DNA from: Butyrivibrio sp. INlla16
Lineage (GTDB): Bacteria > Bacillota > Clostridia > Lachnospirales > Lachnospiraceae
Direction of reading: 5' to 3'
Assembly: GCF_900104155.1 (NCBI RefSeq)
Contig: NZ_FMYB01000003.1
Coordinates: 124,001-188,000 of the forward strand
DNA length: 64,000 nt
The notes beneath the pieces were generated by a model, which worked only from the letters and a program-made list of their open reading frames with translations, had not been told where the DNA came from and did not search any database. Within the stretch, counting starts at the first letter, position 1; each line of letters begins with the position of its first letter. Both the position numbers and the translations under genes were made by a program. This document shows, in pieces, positions 51,358 through 59,987 of the stretch.

Positions 51358-53205
51358 TTATTCATTGCCAAGTGCCAGTCTCGCCTGCTCTATTGCAGAC
51401 AATTGAAGCTTCTCTTCCCTCTTTGCTTTTACCACCGGCAGTACGATCACAGCCTTGGTCCCCGTCTCCGGACTGCTCTCGTAATGAATTCCATACCCAT
51501 CACCATACACATTTTTCACACGCGCATTCACATTCATGACACCGATTGAACGCCCCATCTCAATCCTGCTTATATCTGCCTCATCAAGCTGTTTATTCAT
51601 AGCATCGGCATCCATCCCCGCGCCGTTATCTTCGATAACAATTACCAGCTTATCACCCTCATGTCTTGCTGAAATAATAAGCTCCTTATCCTTTCTCCTC
51701 GTATTCCGAAGGCCATGCTGAAGCGCATTCTCAACTATAGGCTGCAGCGTGATCCTCGGAATATTGTCCTCCAAAGTATCTGAATCAATCTTATAAATAT
51801 ACTTGATGGAATTGCCATTCCTGACATCCATTACATACAAATAGTTTCTGACGTGCGCCATCTCCTGCTGCAACGTCGACTGTGTATCCGAGATATCAAG
51901 ACTGTATCTGAAAATCGCGGAGAGAGACTGGCATAGTCCGCTCACCAGCGTGCAGTCCTGAGATGCCGCAATTCCGCTCATGGTATCCAGCGTATTGTAT
52001 AAAAAGTGCGGATTAACCTGTGCCTGAAGCACCTTGTACTGCGTCCTCTCCATCAGCACCTTTGCTTCGGTTTCCTCCTGAACCATGCGGCTTATCTGAT
52101 CAAGCATATCATTGAACTCATCACCCATGACCTTGAGCTCTTCACTCCAGCCATCAGTTTTGGCCCTAAGATCCGTATCACCATTTTTAATCTTAATGAT
52201 TGTCTTACTGAGCTGTTCCACCGGAGTATATATAAATCCCGAAATCCTGGTTCCCAGAATCAGAGTCACCAGAATGATGAAAATCGCAATTACAATCAGT
52301 GTCCTCGCAAGTGCACTCTGTGTATGCATCATCAGCGACTGCGGAGTCAGCATGATAATGTGCAGATTATACTTTTCGGAATTTCTGCTGTTTAGATAAA
52401 AAGAGCCGTATTCATTTTCAAACTGTGGAAACTCATTTATTGAAGTTGCAACTATTTTTGTCAGCTCCGAAAAGATCTTGCTCTCCTCTTTTGTGGTATT
52501 GCCAACCTGCGCTATCGGAGAATCTCCCCTTGGCTGAAGCCAGACATACACATCTCTCGACGATATGTATTTACTCATGATATCTTCAACATTCTGCGTA
52601 TTGAAATCGCACACAATATACCCGAACTGAGACCTGTCATCATCATAGGTGTGGAGCTTTAGCACAAAACGAAGTACATCCTGATCGGCCTCCTCATTGT
52701 GATATCCCGACAGCATCAGCGAATAATCGTCCGATTTGAGATAGCTCTTAAGGTGCGCAACATTAACATATTGCTCTGTATTATAAAGATCTTGTGGGTA
52801 ATTATACGGTTGTTTCCTGAAGGAACTTATCAGATTGTTGCGGTTATCATATATATACATGGCAAGGAGCTGGTCTTCCGAATCGAAGCGTCTCTCCGAA
52901 AGGTGCCAGGCATCAAAATAATGATCACCTTTAGATTTGTGATTTTTACCGGAATTTCTCATGTCGTAGACCATATCCGTCTCATTGTAAATGGTCTGCA
53001 TTTTGACAGAAACATCGTGAATATAAGAATTTAACTCCGCCTCTATGCGCTGAAGTGTCTCATTGTTATTTAAAAGACTCTCTCCCCTAATCTGCTGCCT
53101 CGAAATAACTTCAAACACCACCGTCTGCGTAATAATCGCAAAAAGCGTACACAAGGTAACCAGCCCTAAAATGGCCTGGCGCATAGTCCACTTTCCTTTT
53201 ATCAT
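51358..53205 (-). CDS. Sensor histidine kinase, YesM type
   Basis: This 615-residue kinase has a first membrane segment (about residues 10-32), an extracellular region of about 260 residues of probable Cache type, a second membrane segment (LIVIAIFIILVTLILGTRIS), a HAMP domain, the His_kinase box VLQAQVNPHFLYNTLDTMSGIA and an ATPase domain (VENALQHGLRNTRRKDKE, IEDNGAGMDADAM). The ATG at 53205 is placed 8 nt after AGGGGA; the ATG at 53211 is only 3-4 nt away from it. It likely senses sugars or the loaded binding protein and signals to the regulator that follows. Confidence 0.92.
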   Translation of the reverse strand: MIKGKWTMRQAILGLVTLCTLFAIITQTVVFEVISRQQIRGESLLNNNETLQRIEAELNSYIHDVSVKMQTIYNETDMVYDMRNSGKNHKSKGDHYFDAWHLSERRFDSEDQLLAMYIYDNRNNLISSFRKQPYNYPQDLYNTEQYVNVAHLKSYLKSDDYSLMLSGYHNEEADQDVLRFVLKLHTYDDDRSQFGYIVCDFNTQNVEDIMSKYISSRDVYVWLQPRGDSPIAQVGNTTKEESKIFSELTKIVATSINEFPQFENEYGSFYLNSRNSEKYNLHIIMLTPQSLMMHTQSALARTLIVIAIFIILVTLILGTRISGFIYTPVEQLSKTIIKIKNGDTDLRAKTDGWSEELKVMGDEFNDMLDQISRMVQEETEAKVLMERTQYKVLQAQVNPHFLYNTLDTMSGIAASQDCTLVSGLCQSLSAIFRYSLDISDTQSTLQQEMAHVRNYLYVMDVRNGNSIKYIYKIDSDTLEDNIPRITLQPIVENALQHGLRNTRRKDKELIISARHEGDKLVIVIEDNGAGMDADAMNKQLDEADISRIEMGRSIGVMNVNARVKNVYGDGYGIHYESSPETGTKAVIVLPVVKAKREEKLQLSAIEQARLALGNE

Positions 53206-53287
53206 ACCCATTGTCCCCTAAAACAATAACCATACCTACTTTGAAAAAGATAATAACATACTACACACAGAATTGATAATTATATTT

Positions 53288-54706
53288 TTACAGGACAATA
53301 GTAAAGCAGTTTTTTCCATCACTGCGTTTATATTTGAGAGTCCCCCCGTGCTTTTCAACTATTTTGCGGGAAATTGCCAGACCAAGTCCCGTTCCCCCAT
53401 CGGTTTTCCTGGTCTTATCTCCTCTTGCAAAGGACTCGAACATTCTCGCGGCAAAATCCTCCGCTATAGCCTCGCCATCATCCGATACTTCAATCGTTAT
53501 CCTGCCTGAATCATCGAACACTTTGACTGCAATATTATTTCCGGTCTCATTATACTTGTTGGCATTACCTAGGAGATTATTTATCGCCCTTCCGAGGAGC
53601 TGCGTATCCACCTCTGCAAAAAGCGACTCCTCTGATATATCTATATCAAATTCCTTTCCTGCAGCTGTGATATCCTCATAAAACTCTGCGCAGATTCTGC
53701 GTACAAGCTCGCATACATCCGCCTTCTCCAGATTCAGCTTATACTCGTCACTCTCCATCTTAAGACTGGTGTTTATATCTTCGGTAAGAGTCCTTATTCT
53801 TTCTGCCTTCATCTCGATAGTCTTGTAGTAATCATTTACTTTCTCTTCGGGAACAAGGCCCTCCTCAAGCGCACAGATACTCCCCTTTATGGAAGCGATA
53901 GGATTTTTTATATCATGAGCAAGTTCAAGCAGCATCAGATTTCTGCTCTGCTCCACCTGATGTCTTTTATCTTCACTCTCCTTAAGTTTTTCAGCCATGC
54001 TGTTGAATCTATCCCTGATGTCCTCGAATTCCTTATCGGTAATGTAGTCTATGACCACATCTCTTTTTCCCTCACTCACCTCATCCATTCCCTGCATAAG
54101 GAACTTAAGCGGCATTTCGATGTGCCTTTTCAGGTACAAACTGATGCCTACAATTTCAACAACGAAAAGCGCAGCAAAAACCAGCAGGAATACGAGGTAT
54201 CTGTTTCCGGTTTCGTTTGTAAGCATATATGTAACTCTGTAGGTCACCATATCGGTGGGGTAAAAAACCAAAAAAACGCGCTTAGGATCTCCCACATATC
54301 TGGCACATGCCGAATATATCTTTTTGTCGGTAGCCTCATGCTGACTTATGATAACTCCGTTGCCGCTGGATGCCACATATCCCATGTCGACCAAATACGC
54401 AAGCTCCTCGATATTGTAGGTGTACTTATCTGTTTTCTTTTCTCCCACAACATCGACTACGTTACCGCTTTCGTCAAGTTCCTCAACCCATCCTCCGCTG
54501 TGTTCCAAAACTTCGGTATCGGTAATCGTTCCATCGTATTTCACAACCGTCTGCGGTGAAGCATTCGATAGACTCCCATTACCCAGATACATCACTATCG
54601 CCAAAGTCAAAGTGAGATACAGCACGATAGTCACAATAAGAAACAGAACATAACTTTTTACAAGCCTTGAAAAAATGCTTTTCTTTTTTACTCTCTTTTT
54701 CTTCAT
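53288..54706 (-). CDS. Sensor histidine kinase, OmpR-partner type
   Basis: This 472-residue kinase has two membrane segments (about 16-40 and 170-190) around a 125-residue extracellular domain, a HAMP domain, the H box LLELAHDIKNPIASIKGSI and an ATPase domain (AINNLLGNANKYNETGNN, VSDDGEAIAEDFA, GGTGLGLAISRKIVEKHGG). It lies 8 nt after its response regulator and is the last gene of a five-gene operon with an ABC exporter and a peptidase. It probably detects a cell-envelope stress or peptide that the exporter deals with. Confidence 0.93.
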   Translation of the reverse strand: MKKKRVKKKSIFSRLVKSYVLFLIVTIVLYLTLTLAIVMYLGNGSLSNASPQTVVKYDGTITDTEVLEHSGGWVEELDESGNVVDVVGEKKTDKYTYNIEELAYLVDMGYVASSGNGVIISQHEATDKKIYSACARYVGDPKRVFLVFYPTDMVTYRVTYMLTNETGNRYLVFLLVFAALFVVEIVGISLYLKRHIEMPLKFLMQGMDEVSEGKRDVVIDYITDKEFEDIRDRFNSMAEKLKESEDKRHQVEQSRNLMLLELAHDIKNPIASIKGSICALEEGLVPEEKVNDYYKTIEMKAERIRTLTEDINTSLKMESDEYKLNLEKADVCELVRRICAEFYEDITAAGKEFDIDISEESLFAEVDTQLLGRAINNLLGNANKYNETGNNIAVKVFDDSGRITIEVSDDGEAIAEDFAARMFESFARGDKTRKTDGGTGLGLAISRKIVEKHGGTLKYKRSDGKNCFTIVL

Positions 54707-54714
54707 AACCGGAT

Positions 54715-55401
54715 TTATTCTTTCTCGAATTTGTAGCCAAGTCCCTTGACCGCCTTGATCATTGCAGCTTCTTTATCTGCCTTCTTAAGCTTATTTCTAA
54801 GATTACTTATATGCACCATAATAGTGCTGTCATCAGCAGCGTAGTCACTTTCCCACACATAATCGGATATCTGCTGTTTGGTGAAAATATGCCCCGGATG
54901 AGGCATCAGAAGTTCTAAGATTTTGTACTCGGTACCGGTAAGAGCTATACTCTCCCCTCCCGTTGTTACAGACTTTGCATCGGTGTTAAGTTCTATTCCG
55001 AATGCTTTATACACCTTGTCAAATTTCTCATGGTAGTCGTAGTTTCTGCGAAGCTGTGCCTTGATTCTCGCAACAACTTCCATGGGATTGAAAGGCTTTG
55101 AAATATAATCATCCGCTCCAAGCTCAAGACCGAGAATCTTATCATAATCCTCTGTCTTTGCCGTAAGCATAATAACCGGAACATGACTTATCTCACGTAT
55201 CTTTCTAAGAACTGAGAACCCGTCAAGCCCCGGCATCATAACATCAAGCAGCACCATGTGCGGCTTTTCTTCTTTATATAACTCCAAGGCCGATATTCCG
55301 TTATCGGCCTTTAAAAGTCTTATCCCCTCTTTACTCAAAAATAATTCCAGCGAATTAAGTATTTCTACTTCATCGTCTGCCCCAAGTACTGTGTATTCCA
55401 T
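54715..55401 (-). CDS. Response regulator, OmpR/PhoB family
   Basis: This 228-residue regulator has a receiver (VLGADDEVEILNSLELFL, phospho-acceptor in MVLLDVMMPGLDG, YISKPFNP) and a winged-helix DNA-binding domain (LTGTEYKILELLMPHPGHIFTKQQISDYVWESDYAADDSTIMVHISNLRNKLKK in order). It is encoded between the peptidase and the kinase. Three 11-bp tandem repeats upstream of the first gene of the operon are the expected binding pattern of such regulators, so positive autoregulation is likely. Confidence 0.95.
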   Translation of the reverse strand: MEYTVLGADDEVEILNSLELFLSKEGIRLLKADNGISALELYKEEKPHMVLLDVMMPGLDGFSVLRKIREISHVPVIMLTAKTEDYDKILGLELGADDYISKPFNPMEVVARIKAQLRRNYDYHEKFDKVYKAFGIELNTDAKSVTTGGESIALTGTEYKILELLMPHPGHIFTKQQISDYVWESDYAADDSTIMVHISNLRNKLKKADKEAAMIKAVKGLGYKFEKE

Positions 55402-55470
55402 GCCTTCCTCCGTTCCCTGTATTATCTTGAGCTCTGATGTAAGATTCTTTTTTCCTCTCTCAGGATGGAT

Positions 55471-56364
55471 TCAGCTGATATAATCATCGATCACTTCTTC
55501 GAATGTTCTGTCAAAGCTGTAGGAGTTTTTCCACTCGGGATCCAGCTTATCCAGAAGCATGCATTCGAGCATTCCGAGACGATAGTATTTTGCGTTTCCG
55601 TCCACGTATTTCGACGCTGTACCAAGGTATTCCTTTTGGTATGTCTCCTCGCCGTTCTCGTATCTCACAGCCAGTGATTCCACATAATATGCGGAGCCTT
55701 CCATCATTAAATAAAAATCCTCAGAGCCGGCCACCTGCTCACTAAGAAGTCCCCTCCTCTCCTTAGCTATTTTGCTATATTCTATCGCAATTTCGTTTAC
55801 ATCGCTACTGTTTTCGTCAGTAAATATGCGGCTTAATACCTCCATTTCCTTTGAAAACATTCTCTTTGCCTCATTATCCGAATCAACGATCTCTGAAAGC
55901 TCTGTTTCGGAGAGTACATCCTGCGTAGTCTTTTCATACACCTTATGATAGGAATTCTGATATGCATGGAAGCCTTCATGCCAGATAACAGCGGAAAGGG
56001 GCTCATTATTTACAGCTTCAAGTGTTATCCAGGTATCATATTCGGGAACAACCACTTCAAACTCATCGCCGTCCTGATATATACTTCCGACAAGTCCTCC
56101 GTAAACAGCATCTCTCTTGGTATAGTTGCACTCGCCGCCGTCATAGCTTACAACAACATCCTTCTCGGAATCTGAAAATGCCACTTTATAATCCAGCGGG
56201 TAAAAACCCTTGAAGCCCATGTCGCCAAGCTCTTCATAGTCCTCAGCAACCTTATAGAGCATTTCCCTGTTATTTTCTTTAAGTCCCCTCTCGGTTGTTG
56301 CAAAACCCGAAACCACCAGAGTTGCTCCAACCAACATATATATTATAAATCCCGCTTTTTTCAT
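55471..56364 (-). CDS. Predicted membrane or secreted zinc metallopeptidase (HExxH)
   Basis: This 297-residue protein has an N-terminal signal or anchor segment (residues 4-21) and the zincin motif VIWHEGFHAYQ (H129, E130, H133). A downstream MMEGSAYYVES offers E222 or E229 as third zinc ligand, as in gluzincins. I cannot assign it to a named peptidase family. It lies between an ABC-2 permease (4 nt away) and the OmpR-type regulator, so a role in processing or destroying a peptide handled by the exporter, or in signal generation for the kinase, is possible. No typical propeptide is seen. Confidence 0.65.
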   Translation of the reverse strand: MKKAGFIIYMLVGATLVVSGFATTERGLKENNREMLYKVAEDYEELGDMGFKGFYPLDYKVAFSDSEKDVVVSYDGGECNYTKRDAVYGGLVGSIYQDGDEFEVVVPEYDTWITLEAVNNEPLSAVIWHEGFHAYQNSYHKVYEKTTQDVLSETELSEIVDSDNEAKRMFSKEMEVLSRIFTDENSSDVNEIAIEYSKIAKERRGLLSEQVAGSEDFYLMMEGSAYYVESLAVRYENGEETYQKEYLGTASKYVDGNAKYYRLGMLECMLLDKLDPEWKNSYSFDRTFEEVIDDYIS

Positions 56365-56368
56365 CGCC

Positions 56369-57124
56369 TTATGCTTCCTCTCTTCTCAAGATCATTACCA
56401 AAAGTCCTGCTACCCAGATCACTAAAAATGCCATTATGATCACATGAATATTTAAAGGTTTTTCCTGAACCAGATTACCTGCCTGATTACTGATGCCGGC
56501 AAGATCCGGAATGAGCATTACCGCCCTCTTTATTACTGCTCCGCCGACTCCCGTAAGTGTTGCGGTCAAAAGCTTAAGTGCATCTCTGAGTGCTCCGAAA
56601 ACCAGAATGATTACCATTATCGTTCCTGTAAAAAGTGTGGGTATCCTGATTGAAAGCGCCGATGTAAGCATGCAGATGCAAGCCGAATAGATCATCATGA
56701 AAACCGTTGCCATCGCTATTCTTCCAAGGATATTTGAATATCCGTTTACTACAGCGAATACTCCGAGTGTAGCATATAATATAATTCCGGAGATCCAGGA
56801 CACCACTATATTGCCTGCTGCAAGGCACATGTGATATCTGCTCTGGCTGATTCCTCTTGACCAAATCAGATGACTTGTTCTTCTCTCATACTCCTGTGGA
56901 ATTGTTGAACATGAGATTGCAAGAGCTATCGCACCATTAAGGAAATTCAGAACGTTGATAAGTATGGGAAGAAGCACATGATAATCCTTTATACTTTTTC
57001 CTCCGATAGTGAGGCTACCCATATCTGTTGAAAAAACAGCTACCACAATAATTCCCAGTGCCATTGTCACATATAACATCTTTTTGCGGATCTTCTCTCT
57101 TATTACATTAACTACGATTTCCAT
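56369..57124 (-). CDS. ABC-2 type transporter permease
   Basis: This 251-residue membrane protein has six hydrophobic segments and resembles ABC-2 permeases of the NatB or bacteriocin-immunity type. Seen are ALAISCSTIPQEYERRTSHLIWSRGISQSRYHMC near the second segment and a long hydrophobic C-terminus (VIIMAFLVIWVAGLLVMIL). It follows the ATPase gene by 2 nt and forms the exporter with it. The substrate is unknown. Confidence 0.88.
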   Translation of the reverse strand: MEIVVNVIREKIRKKMLYVTMALGIIVVAVFSTDMGSLTIGGKSIKDYHVLLPILINVLNFLNGAIALAISCSTIPQEYERRTSHLIWSRGISQSRYHMCLAAGNIVVSWISGIILYATLGVFAVVNGYSNILGRIAMATVFMMIYSACICMLTSALSIRIPTLFTGTIMVIILVFGALRDALKLLTATLTGVGGAVIKRAVMLIPDLAGISNQAGNLVQEKPLNIHVIIMAFLVIWVAGLLVMILRREEA

Positions 57125-57126
57125 GA

Positions 57127-57807
57127 TTATTCCTCTCCTACAAGTCTCACAAATTTATCTTCAAGTCTCTCTTCACTTTCGCCTTTGGTCCAGGTGTCTA
57201 TCACTTTTCCCTTTTTCATGATCACGCCTCTGTCACAAACAGCCTCTATATCATGCAGTATGTGGGAGTTGATAATAACTGTCTTTCCCTCTTCCTTAAG
57301 TCTTTTCAGAAGTTCAAGATTATGTTTTCTTCCAAGTGCATCAAGTCCAGCTGTGGGTTCATCGAGAATCAGTATGTCCGGATCAGAGATCAGTGCCTGT
57401 GCAAGTGCAAGTCTCTGGATCATTCCTTTTGAATAGTTCTTTACCTTAATCTTGTTATCCGATAGTCCTGTGAGTTCCAAAAGGCCTTTAAGATATGCTG
57501 TATCTTTTTTAGATTTGTCTCCCTCTATTCCCGCGTAATATTTCATCACTTCCATACCTGTCAGATACTCGGGAAAATACGGTGTCTCCGGTGAGTAACC
57601 TATCTTCGCTCCGCTCTCAATCTCTATATCTCCTGAGCTTGCCTTTGCAAGTCCCAGTATCATTTTTATTGTGGTGGTCTTACCTGCTCCGTTTGCTCCA
57701 AGCAGTGCAAAAACCTCGCCTTTTTTAATATTAAGTGACAGGTCATTTACTGCTGTCATCTCCTTATATGTCTTCTTTACATTTTTCAAAACCATTATGT
57801 CGCTCAT
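57127..57807 (-). CDS. ABC transporter ATP-binding protein
   Basis: This 226-residue ATPase has Walker A (GANGAGKTT), the signature region YSKGMIQRLALAQAL, Walker B (ILILDEPTAGLD) and the switch His (INSHILHD). It is the first gene of a five-gene operon with permease, zincin peptidase, OmpR-type regulator and kinase. GGAGGAGCAAG precedes the ATG. The leader contains the tandem repeats described at 57858-57890. Confidence 0.94.
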   Translation of the reverse strand: MSDIMVLKNVKKTYKEMTAVNDLSLNIKKGEVFALLGANGAGKTTTIKMILGLAKASSGDIEIESGAKIGYSPETPYFPEYLTGMEVMKYYAGIEGDKSKKDTAYLKGLLELTGLSDNKIKVKNYSKGMIQRLALAQALISDPDILILDEPTAGLDALGRKHNLELLKRLKEEGKTVIINSHILHDIEAVCDRGVIMKKGKVIDTWTKGESEERLEDKFVRLVGEE

Positions 57808-57833
57808 CTGTCTTGCTCCTCCTTACAGTCCAT

Positions 57834-57890
57834 ATAGTAGCAGGGCAAATAAAAGTCTCCTTAAAGCCAACCTAAAGATTTCCTAAAGAT
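57834..57890 (-). promoter_or_regulatory. Activator-dependent promoter with three tandem 11-bp repeats
   Basis: The plus strand shows TCCTTAAAGCC (57858-57868), AACCTAAAGAT (57869-57879) and TTCCTAAAGAT (57880-57890), head to tail. On the minus strand a -10 box TACTAT lies at 57834-57839, with the innermost repeat in the place of a -35 box. This is the classical arrangement for promoters activated by PhoB/OmpR-type regulators; the regulator encoded in the operon is the obvious candidate. Confidence 0.7.
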
Positions 57891-57915
57891 TTTAATTACC
57901 GAAAAAAATGTATTT

Positions 57916-57956
57916 GCGCAAAAATAGAGATGTCCAATAAAATGAACATCTCTGTT
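57916..57956 (-). terminator. Terminator of the GntR-ABC operon
   Basis: An 8-bp stem AGAGATGT / ACATCTCT (57926-57933 with 57946-57953) is followed on the minus strand by ATTTTTG. It lies about 55 nt after the permease stop at 58007. Confidence 0.75.
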
Positions 57957-58006
57957 TAAGCTGTTTCTATTTTTTTGTCTTCACAATATCACTACCGGTC
58001 TTATGC

Positions 58007-58657
58007 TCAGAATTCTTTATTCTCCATGATTCGCACACTGCACAGATAAGATATGGCTGTAACAAGGGCGCAAACCGCGATCAGAATAAGGATTGTAACA
58101 GCTCCCGGAAGATCATGAAGTATATTTATCACACTCACAAACGGGTTGACAGAATCAGCCAGAAATGAACTTGAGCCGATTGCCAGCACCGCGACAATTC
58201 CGAAAATAACAAAGAGTGCGATTCTGCTTTTTTCAGCACCGAACTTAAGCTGCAGAGGAACTATGATAGCAGTTGCAAGATACATGGACGGTATGACTGC
58301 AGTCATCATTGGAATCTCGGATAAACCCGCACCGTTGTTTCGAACCATATCCATAACAGCAAAGACCAATGCTCCAAAGCACCATGCAGCAACGGCAGCG
58401 ATCAGGCTAAACACATACTTCTCCCTCACATATGTTTTCCTGTCAAAGGGAAGAGTCATTAGGAAAGGAAAACCGTTGTCATACTCATCATAGCTTATGC
58501 TTCCTGTTCCAACTACCAATGCAAGCATCGTAAGGTAAGCGATAAGAAATGCACCATTATTGGATAATCCCATGACAATAGCCATTACCAAAAATATAAT
58601 AAGTGTTTGCTTTCTAACCAGTGTCAGTCTAAGATCTTTTTCTATGAGTCCACGCAT
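58007..58657 (-). CDS. ABC-2 type transporter permease
   Basis: This 216-residue membrane protein has six hydrophobic segments and resembles the small ABC2_membrane_5 permeases found with GntR/YtrA regulators. Typical is GTGSISYDEYDNGFPFLMTLPFDRKTYVREKYVFS, between segments two and three. It lies 1 nt after the ATPase stop, preceded by GGAGG. With the ATPase it forms an exporter of unknown substrate, in related systems often linked to cell-wall-active antibiotics or peptides. Confidence 0.88.
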   Translation of the reverse strand: MRGLIEKDLRLTLVRKQTLIIFLVMAIVMGLSNNGAFLIAYLTMLALVVGTGSISYDEYDNGFPFLMTLPFDRKTYVREKYVFSLIAAVAAWCFGALVFAVMDMVRNNGAGLSEIPMMTAVIPSMYLATAIIVPLQLKFGAEKSRIALFVIFGIVAVLAIGSSSFLADSVNPFVSVINILHDLPGAVTILILIAVCALVTAISYLCSVRIMENKEF

Positions 58658-58658
58658 T

Positions 58659-59504
58659 TTAGTTGCCTCCTGTCATCATCAATATCAGATCGTCTATGTC
58701 GCTGTTTTCAATGACTATATTAGGATTGTTTTCCGCATAAAACTGCTTCTCATTTGTAAAGCAGGCATATCCGAAGTGATCCTTTTTCGTGCTGAGAATA
58801 TAACTTTTGTCGAGTTTCTCATAGGTAGCTTCATTAACCTTTAGAACTCCGTAATTACCAAGTATCGCATCCGTATCCTCATGCAGGATAACCTTACCAT
58901 CGTGGATCAGATAGATATCATCACAAAGTCCCTCAAGATCTGATGATATGTGGGATGTGATAAGTATTGAGCGCTTTTCGTCCTCAACAAGATACTCTCT
59001 GAGAAGGTCAAGGATATCATTTCTCGCTTCAACATCAAGACCTGCTGTGGGCTCGTCCATGATAAGAATCCGTGCATTATGACTCATTGCTATAAGCACA
59101 CGGAGCTTTGCTCTCATACCTGTTGAAAATTCCTTGATTGCCTTATCAAATGGAAGTCTCTGGGACGAACAGTTCCTCCTGAAAACTTCTTCATTAAATG
59201 AAGGGTACATCTTTTTCATGATAGCTGTTATATCCTTAACTGTAAGGAATGTGCTAAAACCAGAGTCGGACAGAGCAACTCCTATCTCTTCTTTATCTTT
59301 CGCGGTAAGCTTCGATGCCTCTTTACCGTTTATCGTGACATGTCCACCGTCAGGCTTTACGAGTCCTAGAATTGACTTTATCGTGGTACTTTTTCCTGCG
59401 CCGTTTTTCCCAACAATTCCGGTAACTGTTCCGTCTGGTATTTCCATTGAGACATCCAGCCTAAAACTGCCGTAGTTTTTAACAAGATTATCAACTTTAA
59501 CCAT
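58659..59504 (-). CDS. ABC transporter ATP-binding protein
   Basis: This 281-residue ATPase has Walker A (GKNGAGKST), a short signature (EFSTGMRAKLRVLIAM), Walker B (ILIMDEPTAGLD) and ITSHISSD. The last 80 residues form the usual C-terminal extension of the YtrB/BcrA group. Its ATG overlaps the stop of the GntR gene (TGATG), so translation is coupled. It is controlled by the repressor-operator pair at 59898-59943. Confidence 0.93.
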   Translation of the reverse strand: MVKVDNLVKNYGSFRLDVSMEIPDGTVTGIVGKNGAGKSTTIKSILGLVKPDGGHVTINGKEASKLTAKDKEEIGVALSDSGFSTFLTVKDITAIMKKMYPSFNEEVFRRNCSSQRLPFDKAIKEFSTGMRAKLRVLIAMSHNARILIMDEPTAGLDVEARNDILDLLREYLVEDEKRSILITSHISSDLEGLCDDIYLIHDGKVILHEDTDAILGNYGVLKVNEATYEKLDKSYILSTKKDHFGYACFTNEKQFYAENNPNIVIENSDIDDLILMMTGGN

Positions 59505-59878
59505 CAGTTTTCCTCCAATATGATCTGTACGATCTCAAGAATATCCTCTTTGGTAAGTCCAACCGCGCTTGCCTTCTGCACTGCTGCCGCAAAGTCATCC
59601 TCCACTGTCTTCCTTCTCGCCTCCATGGCAAGAGACTTATCAGTTGCAGCGACGTAGGTTCCTTTCCCATGAACCGTTACGACAAAACCTTCTTCTTCCA
59701 GCCTGTCATAGGCTTTTTTTACAGTTAAAGCACTTATCCTAAGTTCTCCTGATAATGCCCTGACAGAAGGAAGGGCTTCATCCTCCGCAAGTTCGCCGCT
59801 TATTATTTCATTCTTCACCTGATTCACAAGCTGTTCGTAAATTGGCACCATCGAGGTGTTATTTAAAATGATATGCAT
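59504..59878 (-). CDS. GntR-family repressor, YtrA type
   Basis: This 124-residue regulator has an N-terminal winged helix (PIYEQLVNQVKNEIISGELAEDEALPSVRALSGELRISALTVKKAYDRLEEEGFVVTVHGKGTYVA in order) and only a short helical C-terminus (about 50 residues), as in the YtrA subfamily. The ATG at 59878 is preceded by GGAGGGCGG. It leads the operon with the ABC exporter, and a 41-bp palindrome covers its promoter, so autorepression released by an inducing compound is likely. Confidence 0.94.
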   Translation of the reverse strand: MHIILNNTSMVPIYEQLVNQVKNEIISGELAEDEALPSVRALSGELRISALTVKKAYDRLEEEGFVVTVHGKGTYVAATDKSLAMEARRKTVEDDFAAAVQKASAVGLTKEDILEIVQIILEEN

Positions 59879-59897
59879 ATCACCGCCCTCCACAAAC

Positions 59898-59943
59898 AGC
59901 ATATAACAGTATATAACTGTTGTCAACTGTTATATACTGTTAT
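59898..59943 (-). promoter_or_regulatory. Promoter buried in a 41-bp palindromic operator
   Basis: On the minus strand TTGACA (59921-59926) and TATGCT (59898-59903) are 17 bp apart. Positions 59903-59943 form a palindrome with 20-bp arms that differ at only one pair besides the centre; each arm contains ATAACAGTATATAAC. This is the expected operator for a dimeric or tetrameric GntR repressor, covering the -35 box and the spacer. Confidence 0.85.
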
Positions 59944-59987
59944 ACTTAAAATTTTTTTATCAAGAGAGTGTTTACATCTGCATCTTG

